Assembly: GCA_944376195.1 (NCBI GenBank)
Contig: CALWBW010000024.1
Location: 1-37,264, forward strand
Direction of reading: 5' to 3'
Source of the DNA: an uncultured Clostridia bacterium
Lineage (GTDB): Bacteria > Bacillota > Clostridia > Oscillospirales > QAMX01
DNA length: 37,264 nucleotides
In this document: positions 1-7,909 of the stretch, one piece after another
Position numbering within the stretch: position 1 is the first letter of the stretch
Layout of the letters: each line of letters begins with the position of its first letter
Made by a program: the position numbers and the translations under genes
The notes under the pieces: generated by a model
The model's input: only the letters and a program-made list of their open reading frames with translations
Databases searched by the model: none
Told to the model about the DNA's origin: nothing

Positions 1-1104
1 AACCTTATGTTCCTAAAGCAAAAGAGTGTCGGCCTTCAGGGCGCCGGTAAGACCACAAACGGTGCAAAGTTGGCCGGTTACTTCAAGCGGCAGGGCAAAC
101 GGCCGCTTATGGCTGCCTGCGACGTATACCGTCCGGCAGCAATCCAGCAGCTGCAAATTGCCGCTGGAACCTTTGAAATCCCCGTGTACGAAGAAGGACA
201 GGGCGATCCGGTGAAAATTGCGCAGCATGCAGTCGAGCATGCGCGCCGCCATGGAAACGACATGGTCTTCATCGATACGGCGGGACGCCTGCACGTAGAT
301 GAGACCCTGATGGAGGAACTCTGCCGGATTCGCGACACAGTGCACCCGAACGAGGTTTTGTTCTTTGCAAACGCCATGACCGGTCAGGACGCCGTGACGG
401 CGGCGAGCGAGTTCAACGAGAAGGTCGGTATCGACGGCGTTTATATGACGCAGATGGATTCCGACGCCCGCGGAGGCGCGGCGCTCTCCATCCGTGCAGT
501 GACAGGCAAGCCGATCAAATTTATCGGTACAGGCGAAAAAATTTCCGATCCGAACGCAATTGAACTATTTCACCCGGAGCGGATGGCTTCGCGTATCCTT
601 GGTATGGGCGATATGCTCACGCTCATTGAAAAAGCGCAGGCGGAATTCGATGAGAAAAAAGCCGAGGAACTGGAACGCAAGCTGCGCGAATCGAAGCTTG
701 ATTTAAACGACTATCTGGATCAGCTTCATCAGATGAAGAAAATGGGATCTGTGCAGGATATGCTCGGCATGATCCCGGGGATTAAGGCATCGCAGCTAAA
801 GGATGTCAAGGTGGATGACCGGCAGTTTTTGCGCATGGAGGCGATTATTACCTCGATGACGCCGAAGGAACGCGAAAATCCGGAACTGATTAATTTTAGC
901 CGGAAAAAGCGGATTGCGGCCGGCTGCGGACAGAAAGTGGAGGATGTCAACCGGCTTTTAAAACAGTTTGACATGATCCAGCAGATGTCGAAACAGATGG
1001 CCAAAGGCGGTATGCCAAACTTTGGGCCGGGCGGTATGCCCAAGATGAAGCGGACCAAGACCCGTCGTGGCGGCGGGAATGGGAAGTTTAAGCTTCCGTT
1101 TTAA
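1..1104 (+). CDS. ffh: Signal recognition particle GTPase Ffh, 5'-partial
   Basis: GTPase that binds 4.5S RNA and signal sequences and delivers ribosome-nascent chains to FtsY at the membrane. The window begins inside the G domain: the P-loop GLQGAGKTT is followed by DVYRPAAIQQLQ, DTAGRLHVDE, RGGAALSIRAVTGKPIKF and GTGEK, then a Met-rich M domain (QDMLGMIPGI, MTPKERENPELI) with a basic Gly-rich tail. The N-domain (about 100 residues) lies outside the window. The first roughly 30 bases encode FLKQKS where the family has a hydrophobic strand, so the extreme end may be an assembly artefact. Two normally conserved sites differ: TKLD of the G4 motif reads TQMD, and DAMTGQDA reads NAMTGQDA. Identity as Ffh is secure. 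It is followed by rpsP and khpA in the usual clostridial order. Confidence 0.95.
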   Translation, partial: NLMFLKQKSVGLQGAGKTTNGAKLAGYFKRQGKRPLMAACDVYRPAAIQQLQIAAGTFEIPVYEEGQGDPVKIAQHAVEHARRHGNDMVFIDTAGRLHVDETLMEELCRIRDTVHPNEVLFFANAMTGQDAVTAASEFNEKVGIDGVYMTQMDSDARGGAALSIRAVTGKPIKFIGTGEKISDPNAIELFHPERMASRILGMGDMLTLIEKAQAEFDEKKAEELERKLRESKLDLNDYLDQLHQMKKMGSVQDMLGMIPGIKASQLKDVKVDDRQFLRMEAIITSMTPKERENPELINFSRKKRIAAGCGQKVEDVNRLLKQFDMIQQMSKQMAKGGMPNFGPGGMPKMKRTKTRRGGGNGKFKLPF

Positions 1105-1170
1105 AATTTCGGTATCATTTCGCATAAAGCGGATTCGATATACACAAAATGAGATACAGGTGGTGTAACC

Positions 1171-1410
1171 ATGGTTAAGATCAGACTTCGCAGAGTCGGT
1201 GCAAAGAAAGCTCCTTTTTACAGAGTTGTCGTCGCGGATTCCCGTTATCCGCGTGACGGAAGATTCATTGAGGAAATCGGTACGTATAATCCCATGACGG
1301 AACCGTCTACGATCAATATTGACGGTGAGCGCGCGGTACAGTGGATCAAAAACGGCGCACAGCCGACCGATACCGTGAAAGTCCTTTTAAAGCGTGCCGG
1401 CATCATCTAA
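1171..1410 (+). CDS. rpsP: 30S ribosomal protein S16
   Basis: Small-subunit protein needed for 30S assembly. The 79-residue product has the S16 hallmarks: N-terminal [20 protein letters not shown], then [19 protein letters not shown] and a C-terminal [17 protein letters not shown]. Length is normal for the family. The ATG follows a GGTGG-type ribosome binding site. It lies 66 nt after ffh and 15 nt before khpA, so the three are probably one transcript. Confidence 0.98.
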   Translation: MVKIRLRRVGAKKAPFYRVVVADSRYPRDGRFIEEIGTYNPMTEPSTINIDGERAVQWIKNGAQPTDTVKVLLKRAGII

Positions 1411-1425
1411 GGAGGCACTTCGTCT

Positions 1426-1662
1426 ATGAAGGATTTGCTGATTTACATCGTTTCGCATCTGGTCGATAACCCCGACGCGGTGGAAGTGGTAGAGCGCGCC
1501 GGCGAGGCCGAGAACGAAACGGTCCTGGAGCTCCATGTCGCGAAAGACGACGTTGGAAAAGTGATTGGGCGCCAGGGGCGGATCGCGAAAGAAATCCGTA
1601 CCATCATCCGCAGCGCGGCGAACCGGGAGGGCCGTCGTGTGACCGTGGAGATTGCGGGCTGA
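1426..1662 (+). CDS. khpA: KH-domain RNA-binding protein KhpA
   Basis: Small single-KH-domain RNA chaperone; in Firmicutes KhpA pairs with KhpB/Jag/EloR and affects RNA stability, division and cell elongation (family knowledge). The 78-residue protein contains the GxxG RNA-grip loop in VIGRQGRIAKEIRTI, at about residues 46-60. A strong AAGGAGG sits just before the ATG, 15 nt after rpsP. In many relatives rimM, trmD and rplS follow; here a hairpin terminator ends the unit directly after this gene. Confidence 0.95.
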   Translation: MKDLLIYIVSHLVDNPDAVEVVERAGEAENETVLELHVAKDDVGKVIGRQGRIAKEIRTIIRSAANREGRRVTVEIAG

Positions 1663-1665
1663 AAA

Positions 1666-1692
1666 ACGGAGGGCGTCGCCCTCTGTTTTTTG
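1666..1692 (+). terminator. Intrinsic terminator of ffh-rpsP-khpA
   Basis: A 9-bp stem (ACGGAGGGC with GCCCTCTGT, one G-U pair) and a 3-nt loop are followed by a run of six T. It starts 4 nt after the khpA stop codon. Confidence 0.85.
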
Positions 1693-1715
1693 TGTTTTGA
1701 GAAAGGAGTAACACT

Positions 1716-1922
1716 ATGAAAATGACAGTGAAAATCCAGGGCATGATGTGCGAGCATTGCGTCCACGCCGTGAAAACGGCGCTGGAAGAACTCGACGGTG
1801 TCAGCGCCGAGGTGACGTTGAAAGACGGCACGGCGGTTCTCACATCGGAAGGCGAGATCAACGCTGCGCGTGTGCGTGCCGTGATTGAAGGAGAAGGCTA
1901 CACGGTACTGGATATTGCCTGA
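1716..1922 (+). CDS. Heavy-metal-associated domain protein (CopZ-like chaperone)
   Basis: A 68-residue stand-alone HMA domain of ferredoxin-like fold, expected to carry Cu(I) or a similar soft metal. The metal site is GMMCEHC (C12 and C15), and the fold ends in the typical VIEGEGYTV strand. A GAAAGGAG ribosome binding site precedes the ATG. No copper ATPase or CsoR-type regulator is adjacent, so the partner is unknown. It lies between two terminators and appears monocistronic. Confidence 0.9.
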   Translation: MKMTVKIQGMMCEHCVHAVKTALEELDGVSAEVTLKDGTAVLTSEGEINAARVRAVIEGEGYTVLDIA

Positions 1923-1935
1923 GCTGTTACAGGCA

Positions 1936-1970
1936 AACAGGCCTCTGCATTTGCAGAGGCCTGTTTTTTT
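1936..1970. terminator. Bidirectional terminator between HMA gene and DUF3784 gene
   Basis: A perfect 13-bp stem (AACAGGCCTCTGC and its complement) with a 4-nt ATTT loop is followed by T8 on the plus strand. Short A-rich sequence on the other side gives a weaker U-tract for minus-strand transcripts. It separates two converging genes and overlaps the last bases of the minus-strand gene. Confidence 0.9.
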
Positions 1971-2283
1971 ATTTCTTTTGAAACCGGTTCCCGGTATTGG
2001 CGTAAATGAGAGTGAAGACGATAACGGCGAAAAAAAGTCCAAGCCCTATGTAAAGCAGGGCGGTGTACGCAAGCGGTTCCGACAACGCCATGACAAGCAT
2101 ACATACAGCGAGCGCCAACATGATTTTTCCCATAAAGCGGCACATGGCACGGGAATCATACCGATCCCTTTGTTCTTTTGGCAGTGTATTATATCCCGCA
2201 ATGAGAAAAGCGCCGTGGCCTCGTAAAAATACAATGCCGAGAACCACAAACAATAAGACAGGGAACAACAGAACCCAGAACAT
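1969..2283 (-). CDS. DUF3784 family membrane protein
   Basis: Small integral membrane protein of 104 residues and unknown function. I see three hydrophobic segments, about residues 2-24, 50-68 and 73-95. The first loop carries GAFLIAGYNTLPKEQRDRYD, the signature I associate with DUF3784. AAGGAGG lies 7-8 nt upstream of the ATG. It is the last gene of the minus-strand block, 42 nt after the M42-like gene, and ends on the bidirectional terminator. Confidence 0.75.
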   Translation of the reverse strand: MFWVLLFPVLLFVVLGIVFLRGHGAFLIAGYNTLPKEQRDRYDSRAMCRFMGKIMLALAVCMLVMALSEPLAYTALLYIGLGLFFAVIVFTLIYANTGNRFQKK

Positions 2284-2325
2284 ACAAAATCCTCCTTTGG
2301 CAATAGAACGGCTCGTTGTTTGAAA

Positions 2326-3279
2326 TCAATGGGATTGGTTCTGTAACAGGAAGTTTTGCAGGAGACGGGAAAGCGCTTCGGCGTCTGCAAGAGCGGCACG
2401 CTCCTGCAAAAGGCCGGCGCCGCGCACTGCAAACCCGGCGGCTGCGGTGGGAACGCCGGTACGGGAGCGCTGGATCACGGCGAGATCCGAGACGAGAGGA
2501 CCGGCAAAATCATGCTGTACCGGGCCTTCCGCCGCATGCAGAAGCGCTTCCGTCAGAGCAGGGTCGGCAATCGCACGTCCGGTCTGATGACTGACGACGG
2601 CGCCGCCGCCCAGCGCGACTGTCCCGTCTCCGCCGGGGATATCGCGCGCGGGGATTCCGTCGATGGTGACGGCCAGCTCCGGCGCAACCGTAAACGCGAC
2701 GGCAGCCGCGTCCCGCGCGCCCAGCATATGCTGTGCGGAAAAGACCAGAGTGAGGTCCGCCTCCGTTTCGGTTCTTGTCAACACGTCAAGCAGGATGGCG
2801 GCGGAAAGCGCCCGCGTAAGGGCCGGAGCGGTGACGATGCCGCCTTTGCTGGAGCCGGAAGCGGAAAGGACAAAGGCTTCGGAGACCGCAGCGTCCGGTG
2901 CGTCAAGGAAAAGCTGCGTTTTGGTCAGTTTGGCGGTTTCCACTGAAAAATCCACGCCGATTACCCCGTGTGTCCCACGTGTGGAGACGACCGGCGCACC
3001 GGACACGGCACAGATATCCAGCGGGCCAAGGACGCCGAAACGGAATATGCCGTCACGTTCCCGGCAGGTGGTGAGAAGACCGGCGGTATCCGCGTGTGTG
3101 GAGAGCATGATACGGCGGCCGTTTCCGGAGCGCCTTACGAGAAGACTGCCTGCCGGCGTACGGCGGATATCGGATGTACAGGTGCGCGCCAGGTCCGCAA
3201 TGGCGTCGACGGCGGCCTGTTCGAACCCGGACGGAGCCGGGATATCGGAAAGCATGAGGGCGGTTTGCAGAAGATCCAT
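2326..3279 (-). CDS. M42-family (glutamyl aminopeptidase-like) protein, probably catalytically dead
   Basis: The product of 317 residues has the M42 outline: start PAPSGFEQAAVDAI (14-27), STHADTAGLL (60-69) for the first metal ligand, a PDZ-like insert (about 75-140) and a closing TIDGIP/LGGGAVV segment (205-229). Active M42 enzymes need a bridging Asp in a DxR motif, a Glu-Glu pair and a late His. Here the DxR region reads APALTRAL (151-158), the Glu-Glu position reads SAQHMLGAR (181-189), and no late His-Ser-x-x-Glu is present. Only H62/D64 and D207 look retained. I infer a non-peptidase relative or a decaying gene, although the frame is intact with a good AAGGAG site. It follows PBP2 by 56 nt. 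Confidence 0.75.
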   Translation of the reverse strand: MDLLQTALMLSDIPAPSGFEQAAVDAIADLARTCTSDIRRTPAGSLLVRRSGNGRRIMLSTHADTAGLLTTCRERDGIFRFGVLGPLDICAVSGAPVVSTRGTHGVIGVDFSVETAKLTKTQLFLDAPDAAVSEAFVLSASGSSKGGIVTAPALTRALSAAILLDVLTRTETEADLTLVFSAQHMLGARDAAAVAFTVAPELAVTIDGIPARDIPGGDGTVALGGGAVVSHQTGRAIADPALTEALLHAAEGPVQHDFAGPLVSDLAVIQRSRTGVPTAAAGFAVRGAGLLQERAALADAEALSRLLQNFLLQNQSH

Positions 3280-3335
3280 GGATATTCACTCCTTTATCAA
3301 TGCGGGTAGGGGGAATGCGGGAGAGGAAACGCCTG

Positions 3336-5330
3336 TTACGGCGTATCCTGGGAAATTGCGGCGTCGCCAAAATACGCTGTGAGGATATCACGCGCAACCC
3401 GCGCGGCGTTGTTGCCTGCCGCGCCATGTTCAATCACAACCGCAACCGCGATTTCCGGGTCTTCGGCAGGTGCAGCAAGAATAAAAATACCGTTTGCACG
3501 GCCGGTTCCAACCTGCGCGGAACCGGACTTTCCCAGCACGGAAATGGGATAATCGGAAAACACGGTACTGGCTGTACCGTCTTCCGTGACGGCAAGCATT
3601 CCCTCGCGTATAGTATCGTAGATTTCTGCGGAAAAATCAAGGGTATTGAGAACCTCCGGCTCCTGTTCGTAGAGAATTTCTCCCGCACGTTCCACATGAT
3701 CCATCAGATGAACGGCGTAACGGGTCCCGCCGTTTGCGATTGTGGCGGTATAGTTGGCGAGCTGGAGCGGGGTGAAGAGATGGTCGGATTGGCCGATGGC
3801 GGCCTGTAATGTGTCGCCGGCATACCAGTCGCCGTCGCGTGAATCCGGACCGGCGACGATGCCTCGCGCTTCCCCGGAGAGTTCAATGCCGGTGTATTCC
3901 CCAAGACTGAACAGACCGGCATACCGGTCGATGGCACGAATTCCGGTCAGGCGTCCTGCCTCGTAGAAGAAGCAGTTGCAGGATTCCTGCAAGGCCTGAG
4001 AGGCAGTTAAAAGGCCATGTACCCGCCCGTAATCGCGATAGACCCAGCAATGGTAGAGGTAGTTGGGCGCGAAGTATGTGTAAACGCCCTCGCAGCGAAT
4101 TTGCGTTTCGGGCGTGATGACGCCCTCGGAGAGCGCGGCAAAGGCCGTGACAATTTTAAAGGTAGAGCCGGGCGCGTAAGTTCCCGCAATGGCCCGGTTA
4201 AACATGGGGGTCAATTCGTCCGCCGCGAGCGTGGCGTAGTTTTCCTGGAATGTGGAGAGATTGTAGGTGGGATAGGAGGCCAGTGCCAGTACGTCGCCGG
4301 TTTCCACGTCGAGGACGACGGCCGCGCCGCCGCCCGCTTCGATGCCCTCTTCCCGCAGTTCCTGGATGCGCAGGGCAAGCGAATCCTCGGCAGCTTTTTG
4401 CAGGGAGATATCCAGCGTGAGATAGACATCGCCGCCGTTTTGCGCGGGAGTTTCCCCGATCACACGCACAATTCCGCCGGAATCCCCGGCTTCAACCATG
4501 CGTTCGCCATCGATTCCCCGCAGCCAGGATTCAAACGCACGTTCCACACCGTCGCGCCCGACAATGGCGTCCATCGGGTAGCCCTGCGCTTCGAACGCTT
4601 CGGAATCTTCGGCAAGAATCAATCCGGTACGCCCCAGAATATGTGCGGCATAGGTGGTTTCATATTGCCGTTCAGAGAGCAGCGTAATGGTGACGCCGGG
4701 ATAGTCTACCTGCTGTTCCGACAGAATGGATACGACCTCCATGCTGACGCCGCTTGCCACAAGAAAAGGGTTTTCATAGGAAAAGTCGGCCATTACCATA
4801 TCAAACAGCACGCCAAGGACGCGCCGAACTTCCAACTCAGTAAACTCTTCCGGGATGCGGTAGACATCGCGGAGAGATGCGATGGCTTCCTCTGCTGAAA
4901 GCGATTCCTCCAGACCGTTCCAGGATAAAAACTGAGACATACGCCGCGCCGCCGCACTGTCCTGCTCCGCAGTGTAAGCATAAGGTGCAGACAGGGTGAC
5001 CGGCATCCCATCTTCATAGACAAAATTATGGGCGTCCAGCAGTGCCAGCGTATTCCGGATGACTGTGCAGCGGGTATCGTTTGACCAGCTGAAATAATCG
5101 AAACAGACGGCATAGACGGTACGGTTGGTCACAAGCGGTACGCCGTTGCGGTCAAGGATTCTGCCGCGGGAGGCGGAAATGGTTTGCGTACGCACGACGG
5201 TATGTTCCTCCCGGGCATAGGAGCTTTCTTCCGGGGTGGTCTGCATGCCAAGCAGCACGGAAGTCAGAAGCAGAAGGGCGGCCAATGACAATACGGTTAA
5301 CAGCGTCAAGCGCAGTCGGATGTGTGTCAC
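3336..5330 (-). CDS. mrdA: Penicillin-binding protein 2 (elongasome transpeptidase)
   Basis: Class B PBP that crosslinks peptidoglycan during cell elongation, working with MreC/MreD and a SEDS polymerase. Length is 664 residues from a GTG whose last bases overlap the mreD stop (GTGA), with GAGGT 7 nt upstream; this start gives a short cytoplasmic tail and a membrane anchor (about residues 5-27). The open frame continues upstream for 131 codons but only as a shadow of mreD. The dimerisation domain begins at RGRILDRNGVPL. Transpeptidase motifs are STFK (S389), SCN (S450) and KSG (K601, Ser replacing the more usual Thr of KTG). The family and the mreCD context are unambiguous. Confidence 0.95.
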   Translation of the reverse strand: MTHIRLRLTLLTVLSLAALLLLTSVLLGMQTTPEESSYAREEHTVVRTQTISASRGRILDRNGVPLVTNRTVYAVCFDYFSWSNDTRCTVIRNTLALLDAHNFVYEDGMPVTLSAPYAYTAEQDSAAARRMSQFLSWNGLEESLSAEEAIASLRDVYRIPEEFTELEVRRVLGVLFDMVMADFSYENPFLVASGVSMEVVSILSEQQVDYPGVTITLLSERQYETTYAAHILGRTGLILAEDSEAFEAQGYPMDAIVGRDGVERAFESWLRGIDGERMVEAGDSGGIVRVIGETPAQNGGDVYLTLDISLQKAAEDSLALRIQELREEGIEAGGGAAVVLDVETGDVLALASYPTYNLSTFQENYATLAADELTPMFNRAIAGTYAPGSTFKIVTAFAALSEGVITPETQIRCEGVYTYFAPNYLYHCWVYRDYGRVHGLLTASQALQESCNCFFYEAGRLTGIRAIDRYAGLFSLGEYTGIELSGEARGIVAGPDSRDGDWYAGDTLQAAIGQSDHLFTPLQLANYTATIANGGTRYAVHLMDHVERAGEILYEQEPEVLNTLDFSAEIYDTIREGMLAVTEDGTASTVFSDYPISVLGKSGSAQVGTGRANGIFILAAPAEDPEIAVAVVIEHGAAGNNAARVARDILTAYFGDAAISQDTP

Positions 5331-5860
5331 AGGCGGTACCTCATACGGCGGCGCATGACCGCGCCGGTGGTCAGGCGATGGATCAGTTTGCAGAGGGGAT
5401 AAAGCGGCAGTGCGCCTGCCACCGTGAATACGGTACACCCGCCGTATGCCGCCAAAAACGAGAGCGGTTTTATGGAAATTTGCAAAATTTGCGCTGCTGC
5501 TGCCTGAAGGGATAGACGAACGAGCACCAATCCCAGTGCGAAAGCCGTGACGGTTAGGAAATTGGTTCGCACACGATCCTCCGAAAGAATCCCTAAAAAA
5601 TATCCTGCTATGAGAAAAACCGGCGCATACAGCGCGCCAAGATTTGTTACGCTTCCGTAGAGAATGCCTGCCAGAATCCCAAAAACGGCGCCCGGCTTTG
5701 CTCCCTCCAGAAAGGCAACGCATGCCACCAGCAGAGGGAGGAAGTCAGGACGTGCGCCCAAAAGCATCAGGCGGCCGGCATAGGCGGATTGGAAAGCAAA
5801 AACGAGAAAGAACACAGCGGCATAGAGCGCCCATTTTAAAAATTGTCGTATTTGCTCCAT
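5327..5860 (-). CDS. mreD: Rod-shape determining membrane protein MreD
   Basis: Polytopic elongasome protein of 177 residues from MEQIRQFLKW. It shows about five hydrophobic segments, and the order mreC-mreD-PBP2 fixes its identity better than its poorly conserved sequence. It contains the family pattern RPDFLPLLVACVAFLEGAKPG, in which a polar patch follows the first helices. The ATG lies 5 nt after mreC with GGAG about 10 nt upstream. The open frame extends further 5' into mreC but without a start site. The stop overlaps the PBP2 GTG, so translation is coupled. Confidence 0.92.
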   Translation of the reverse strand: MEQIRQFLKWALYAAVFFLVFAFQSAYAGRLMLLGARPDFLPLLVACVAFLEGAKPGAVFGILAGILYGSVTNLGALYAPVFLIAGYFLGILSEDRVRTNFLTVTAFALGLVLVRLSLQAAAAQILQISIKPLSFLAAYGGCTVFTVAGALPLYPLCKLIHRLTTGAVMRRRMRYRL

Positions 5861-5865
5861 GACAG

Positions 5866-6699
5866 TCACTCCGATACCAGAAAATCTGTAATGATATAGA
5901 CACGGCGCAGCGAAACAAAATCTGCAGTCGGTTTTACGACGGCAGAGCAGGAGAGTCCGTCTGCCTCCTCCCAAAGTGCCGTAATCCGGCCAATGAAAAG
6001 ATTGGGCGGATAGAGCCCGCCTAGTCCCGACGTGACGACACGGTCGCTTTGCCGGGCCTCGCTTTCCTGAGGGAGCCAGACAAGAAGCAGTTCGCCGTTT
6101 TGGTAGTGCGTGGGATCGCCCTGCAAGACACCGGTTTCCTGGTTACGGGAAATCAGGGCGCCGGCCCGGAAATCTGCATCTAAAATGGAAATCATCTCGC
6201 ACCAATTCGGCCCGGCGGCCGTGACGGCGCCGACCATCCCTTCCCAGACGATGACGGCGTTTCCGGGCGCGACGCCATCTTCCGTTCCGCGGTTTAACGT
6301 GTAGGTGACCCCATAAGCGCCGGACTCCGAAGCAATGACTTCAGCGGAGAGCATTTCGTAATCCGTATACCGGCGCTTCATTTGAAGAAGCTCTCGCAAA
6401 GTGGTGTTTTCCTCCAAAATTGCATCGGCTTCACGGATCTGCGCATCATAGGCGGAGATTTGGGCGCGCAGAGCGTCATTTTCTTCTTCCAGGGCGCGAT
6501 ATCCTGCAAGACTGCCCACCAAATCTTCGAAAAAATTTCCCGCGCGGGTCAGCTCATTTTGAAGGGGCGCAAGCAGCGTCGCCGTAATATATCGTACGGG
6601 TGACAGCGTGCCGGTACATTCGGCATAGACGGCAAAACCGGAGACTGTGAGCGAGACGAGAAGCGCGCAGAGAAAAAACAAATTGCGAAAATGTTTCAA
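5866..6699 (-). CDS. mreC: Rod-shape determining protein MreC
   Basis: Elongasome scaffold anchored in the membrane and exposed outside. I choose the TTG start at 6699 because AGGAGG sits 7 nt upstream; it gives 277 residues beginning MKHFRNLFFL. An N-terminal membrane helix (about 6-25) is followed by a coiled coil (YRALEEENDALRAQI onward) and the beta domains with YTLNRGTEDGVAPGNAVI and GLGGLYPPNLFIGRIT. Length is normal. No mreB is in the window. The 192-nt leader holds several strong hairpins (6727-6847). Confidence 0.95.
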   Translation of the reverse strand: MKHFRNLFFLCALLVSLTVSGFAVYAECTGTLSPVRYITATLLAPLQNELTRAGNFFEDLVGSLAGYRALEEENDALRAQISAYDAQIREADAILEENTTLRELLQMKRRYTDYEMLSAEVIASESGAYGVTYTLNRGTEDGVAPGNAVIVWEGMVGAVTAAGPNWCEMISILDADFRAGALISRNQETGVLQGDPTHYQNGELLLVWLPQESEARQSDRVVTSGLGGLYPPNLFIGRITALWEEADGLSCSAVVKPTADFVSLRRVYIITDFLVSE

Positions 6700-6726
6700 G
6701 GAAAGCCCTCCTAAAAAAGGCAGACG

Positions 6727-6847
6727 GCGTGCCGGCGGCACGCAGAAAAGCGGCACAACGGATCAAAAAACGGGAAAGAAAGAAAAAACACGTGGTATCA
6801 CGTCGAATTTCCCCAAAAAACAGAAGATGCCGCCCATGCCGGGCGGC
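6727..6847 (-). other. mreC leader with stacked hairpins (terminator/attenuator-like)
   Basis: Between maf and mreC, read on the minus strand, there are three hairpins. The first is GCCGCCC/GGGCGGC (6829-6847), with T6 following at 6815-6820. The second is ACGTG/CACGT with a 4-nt loop (about 6790-6803), followed almost at once by T6. The third is GCGTGCC/GGCACGC (6727-6743), followed 8 nt later by T6 that runs into the mreC ribosome binding site. The first probably ends the zapA-maf transcript. The last, just ahead of mreC, could be an attenuator. I see no clear sigma-A promoter between them. Confidence 0.5.
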
Positions 6848-6891
6848 TGAAAAAACAAAGACGGATTGCTTAATATGCTACAAAAAAGATT

Positions 6892-7479
6892 TTATAAAAG
6901 CGGTATATCCAGCCGCTTGAAAAGGTTCCCCAGACGAAAGAGCGGCAACCCCATAACAGTATAATAATCCCCATTTATCCGTTCGATAAACAGAGCGGCG
7001 AGCCCCTGGATTCCATAGGCGCCCGCTTTGTCAAAAGGCGGTTCCGCGTCGATGTAGGCGTCAATTTCCCGGTCTGTCAACGGCCGGAATTGTACCGAGG
7101 TAATCTCACATTCGCAGAGAAACCGCCCTTCCCGGTAAACACAGACGCCACTCATCACCTGATGTTCCCGTCCGGAGAGCAAACGCAGCATTCCCTGCGC
7201 TTCCTCCCGTCCGGCGGGCTTTCCCAAGATATGACCATCGACGGTCACGGCGGTATCCGCGCCGATTACAATCGCTTCCGGATGCCGCGCGGCAACCGCG
7301 CGCGCTTTCGCTGCGGCAAGCACGGTGACCGTTTCCTCACACGACGAACAATCGCGGCTGAGAGCCGCTTCGTCAATTTGCGCTTCTTCTACCAGAAAAT
7401 CGCGGATACCGATGCGCGGTAAAAGCTCCCGGCGGCGCGGAGAGCACGACGCCAAAATCACGTGTCTTTCCATCGCCAT
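6892..7479 (-). CDS. maf: Maf family nucleoside triphosphate pyrophosphatase
   Basis: Hydrolyses non-canonical or surplus nucleotides (dTTP/UTP or modified bases) to monophosphates and is linked with septum control in Bacillus. The 195 residues carry ILASCSPRRRELL (8-20), VIGADTAV with the catalytic Asp (about 70-77), LGKPAGREEA and KAGAYGIQG. The ATG shares one base with the zapA stop (TAATG), which implies coupled translation; a second in-frame ATG two codons later is possible. Placement beside zapA and mreCD is typical of Firmicutes. Confidence 0.95.
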   Translation of the reverse strand: MAMERHVILASCSPRRRELLPRIGIRDFLVEEAQIDEAALSRDCSSCEETVTVLAAAKARAVAARHPEAIVIGADTAVTVDGHILGKPAGREEAQGMLRLLSGREHQVMSGVCVYREGRFLCECEITSVQFRPLTDREIDAYIDAEPPFDKAGAYGIQGLAALFIERINGDYYTVMGLPLFRLGNLFKRLDIPLL

Positions 7480-7862
7480 TACTGCCCCTGACGGCGTCCG
7501 GATTCCCGGCGCGCTTCGGAGAGGTCGGCGCGCAGCCTTGAAATCTCATCGCTGTACGCCTTGATCTGCGCGCGCAGATTTTCCGCGGTTTCCTGCGCTT
7601 TGATTTGCTCGTCCGCCAGATTGCACGCCGCGAGAATCGTGGCGTCGTTTAACGGAACACGGCTGGATTCCAAAATCGCTGTAATTTTTGCGTCGACCAG
7701 CGATGCAACGCGACGGATGTATTCTTCCGATTCTGCGGCGACAATCGTATATTCTTCACCTGCAATCTGAACTTTTACGCGATTTTTCGGCAACGGAGCG
7801 CCGTCGGCGTTCATCACGCGGGACAGGTAGCTTGCAATGCTGTCTTTGGACTCGTTACTCAT
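7479..7862 (-). CDS. zapA: Cell division protein ZapA
   Basis: FtsZ-ring associated protein that bundles FtsZ filaments. I start at MSNESKDSI (127 residues), where AGGGG is 8-9 nt upstream, rather than 12 codons earlier. The globular ZapA head (KNRVKVQIAGEEYTIVAAESEEYIRRVA, spread over about 26-55) is followed by DATILAACNLADEQIKAQE and a C-terminal coiled coil. A good promoter lies 48 nt upstream (7910-7938). Confidence 0.92.
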   Translation of the reverse strand: MSNESKDSIASYLSRVMNADGAPLPKNRVKVQIAGEEYTIVAAESEEYIRRVASLVDAKITAILESSRVPLNDATILAACNLADEQIKAQETAENLRAQIKAYSDEISRLRADLSEARRESGRRQGQ

Positions 7863-7909
7863 ATAGTTAACCCCTTCAAACTTCTCAGTCAATTCCACTT
7901 TCTGATTCT

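Noticed and set aside
2356..3382. Several plus-strand open frames opposite the M42-like gene
   Set aside because: Mutually overlapping, without ribosome binding sites, while the minus strand encodes a recognisable protein.
5331..5723. 131-codon N-terminal extension of PBP2
   Set aside because: It duplicates the mreD region in another frame and would put a long non-conserved segment before the membrane anchor; the GTG at 5330 has a ribosome binding site.
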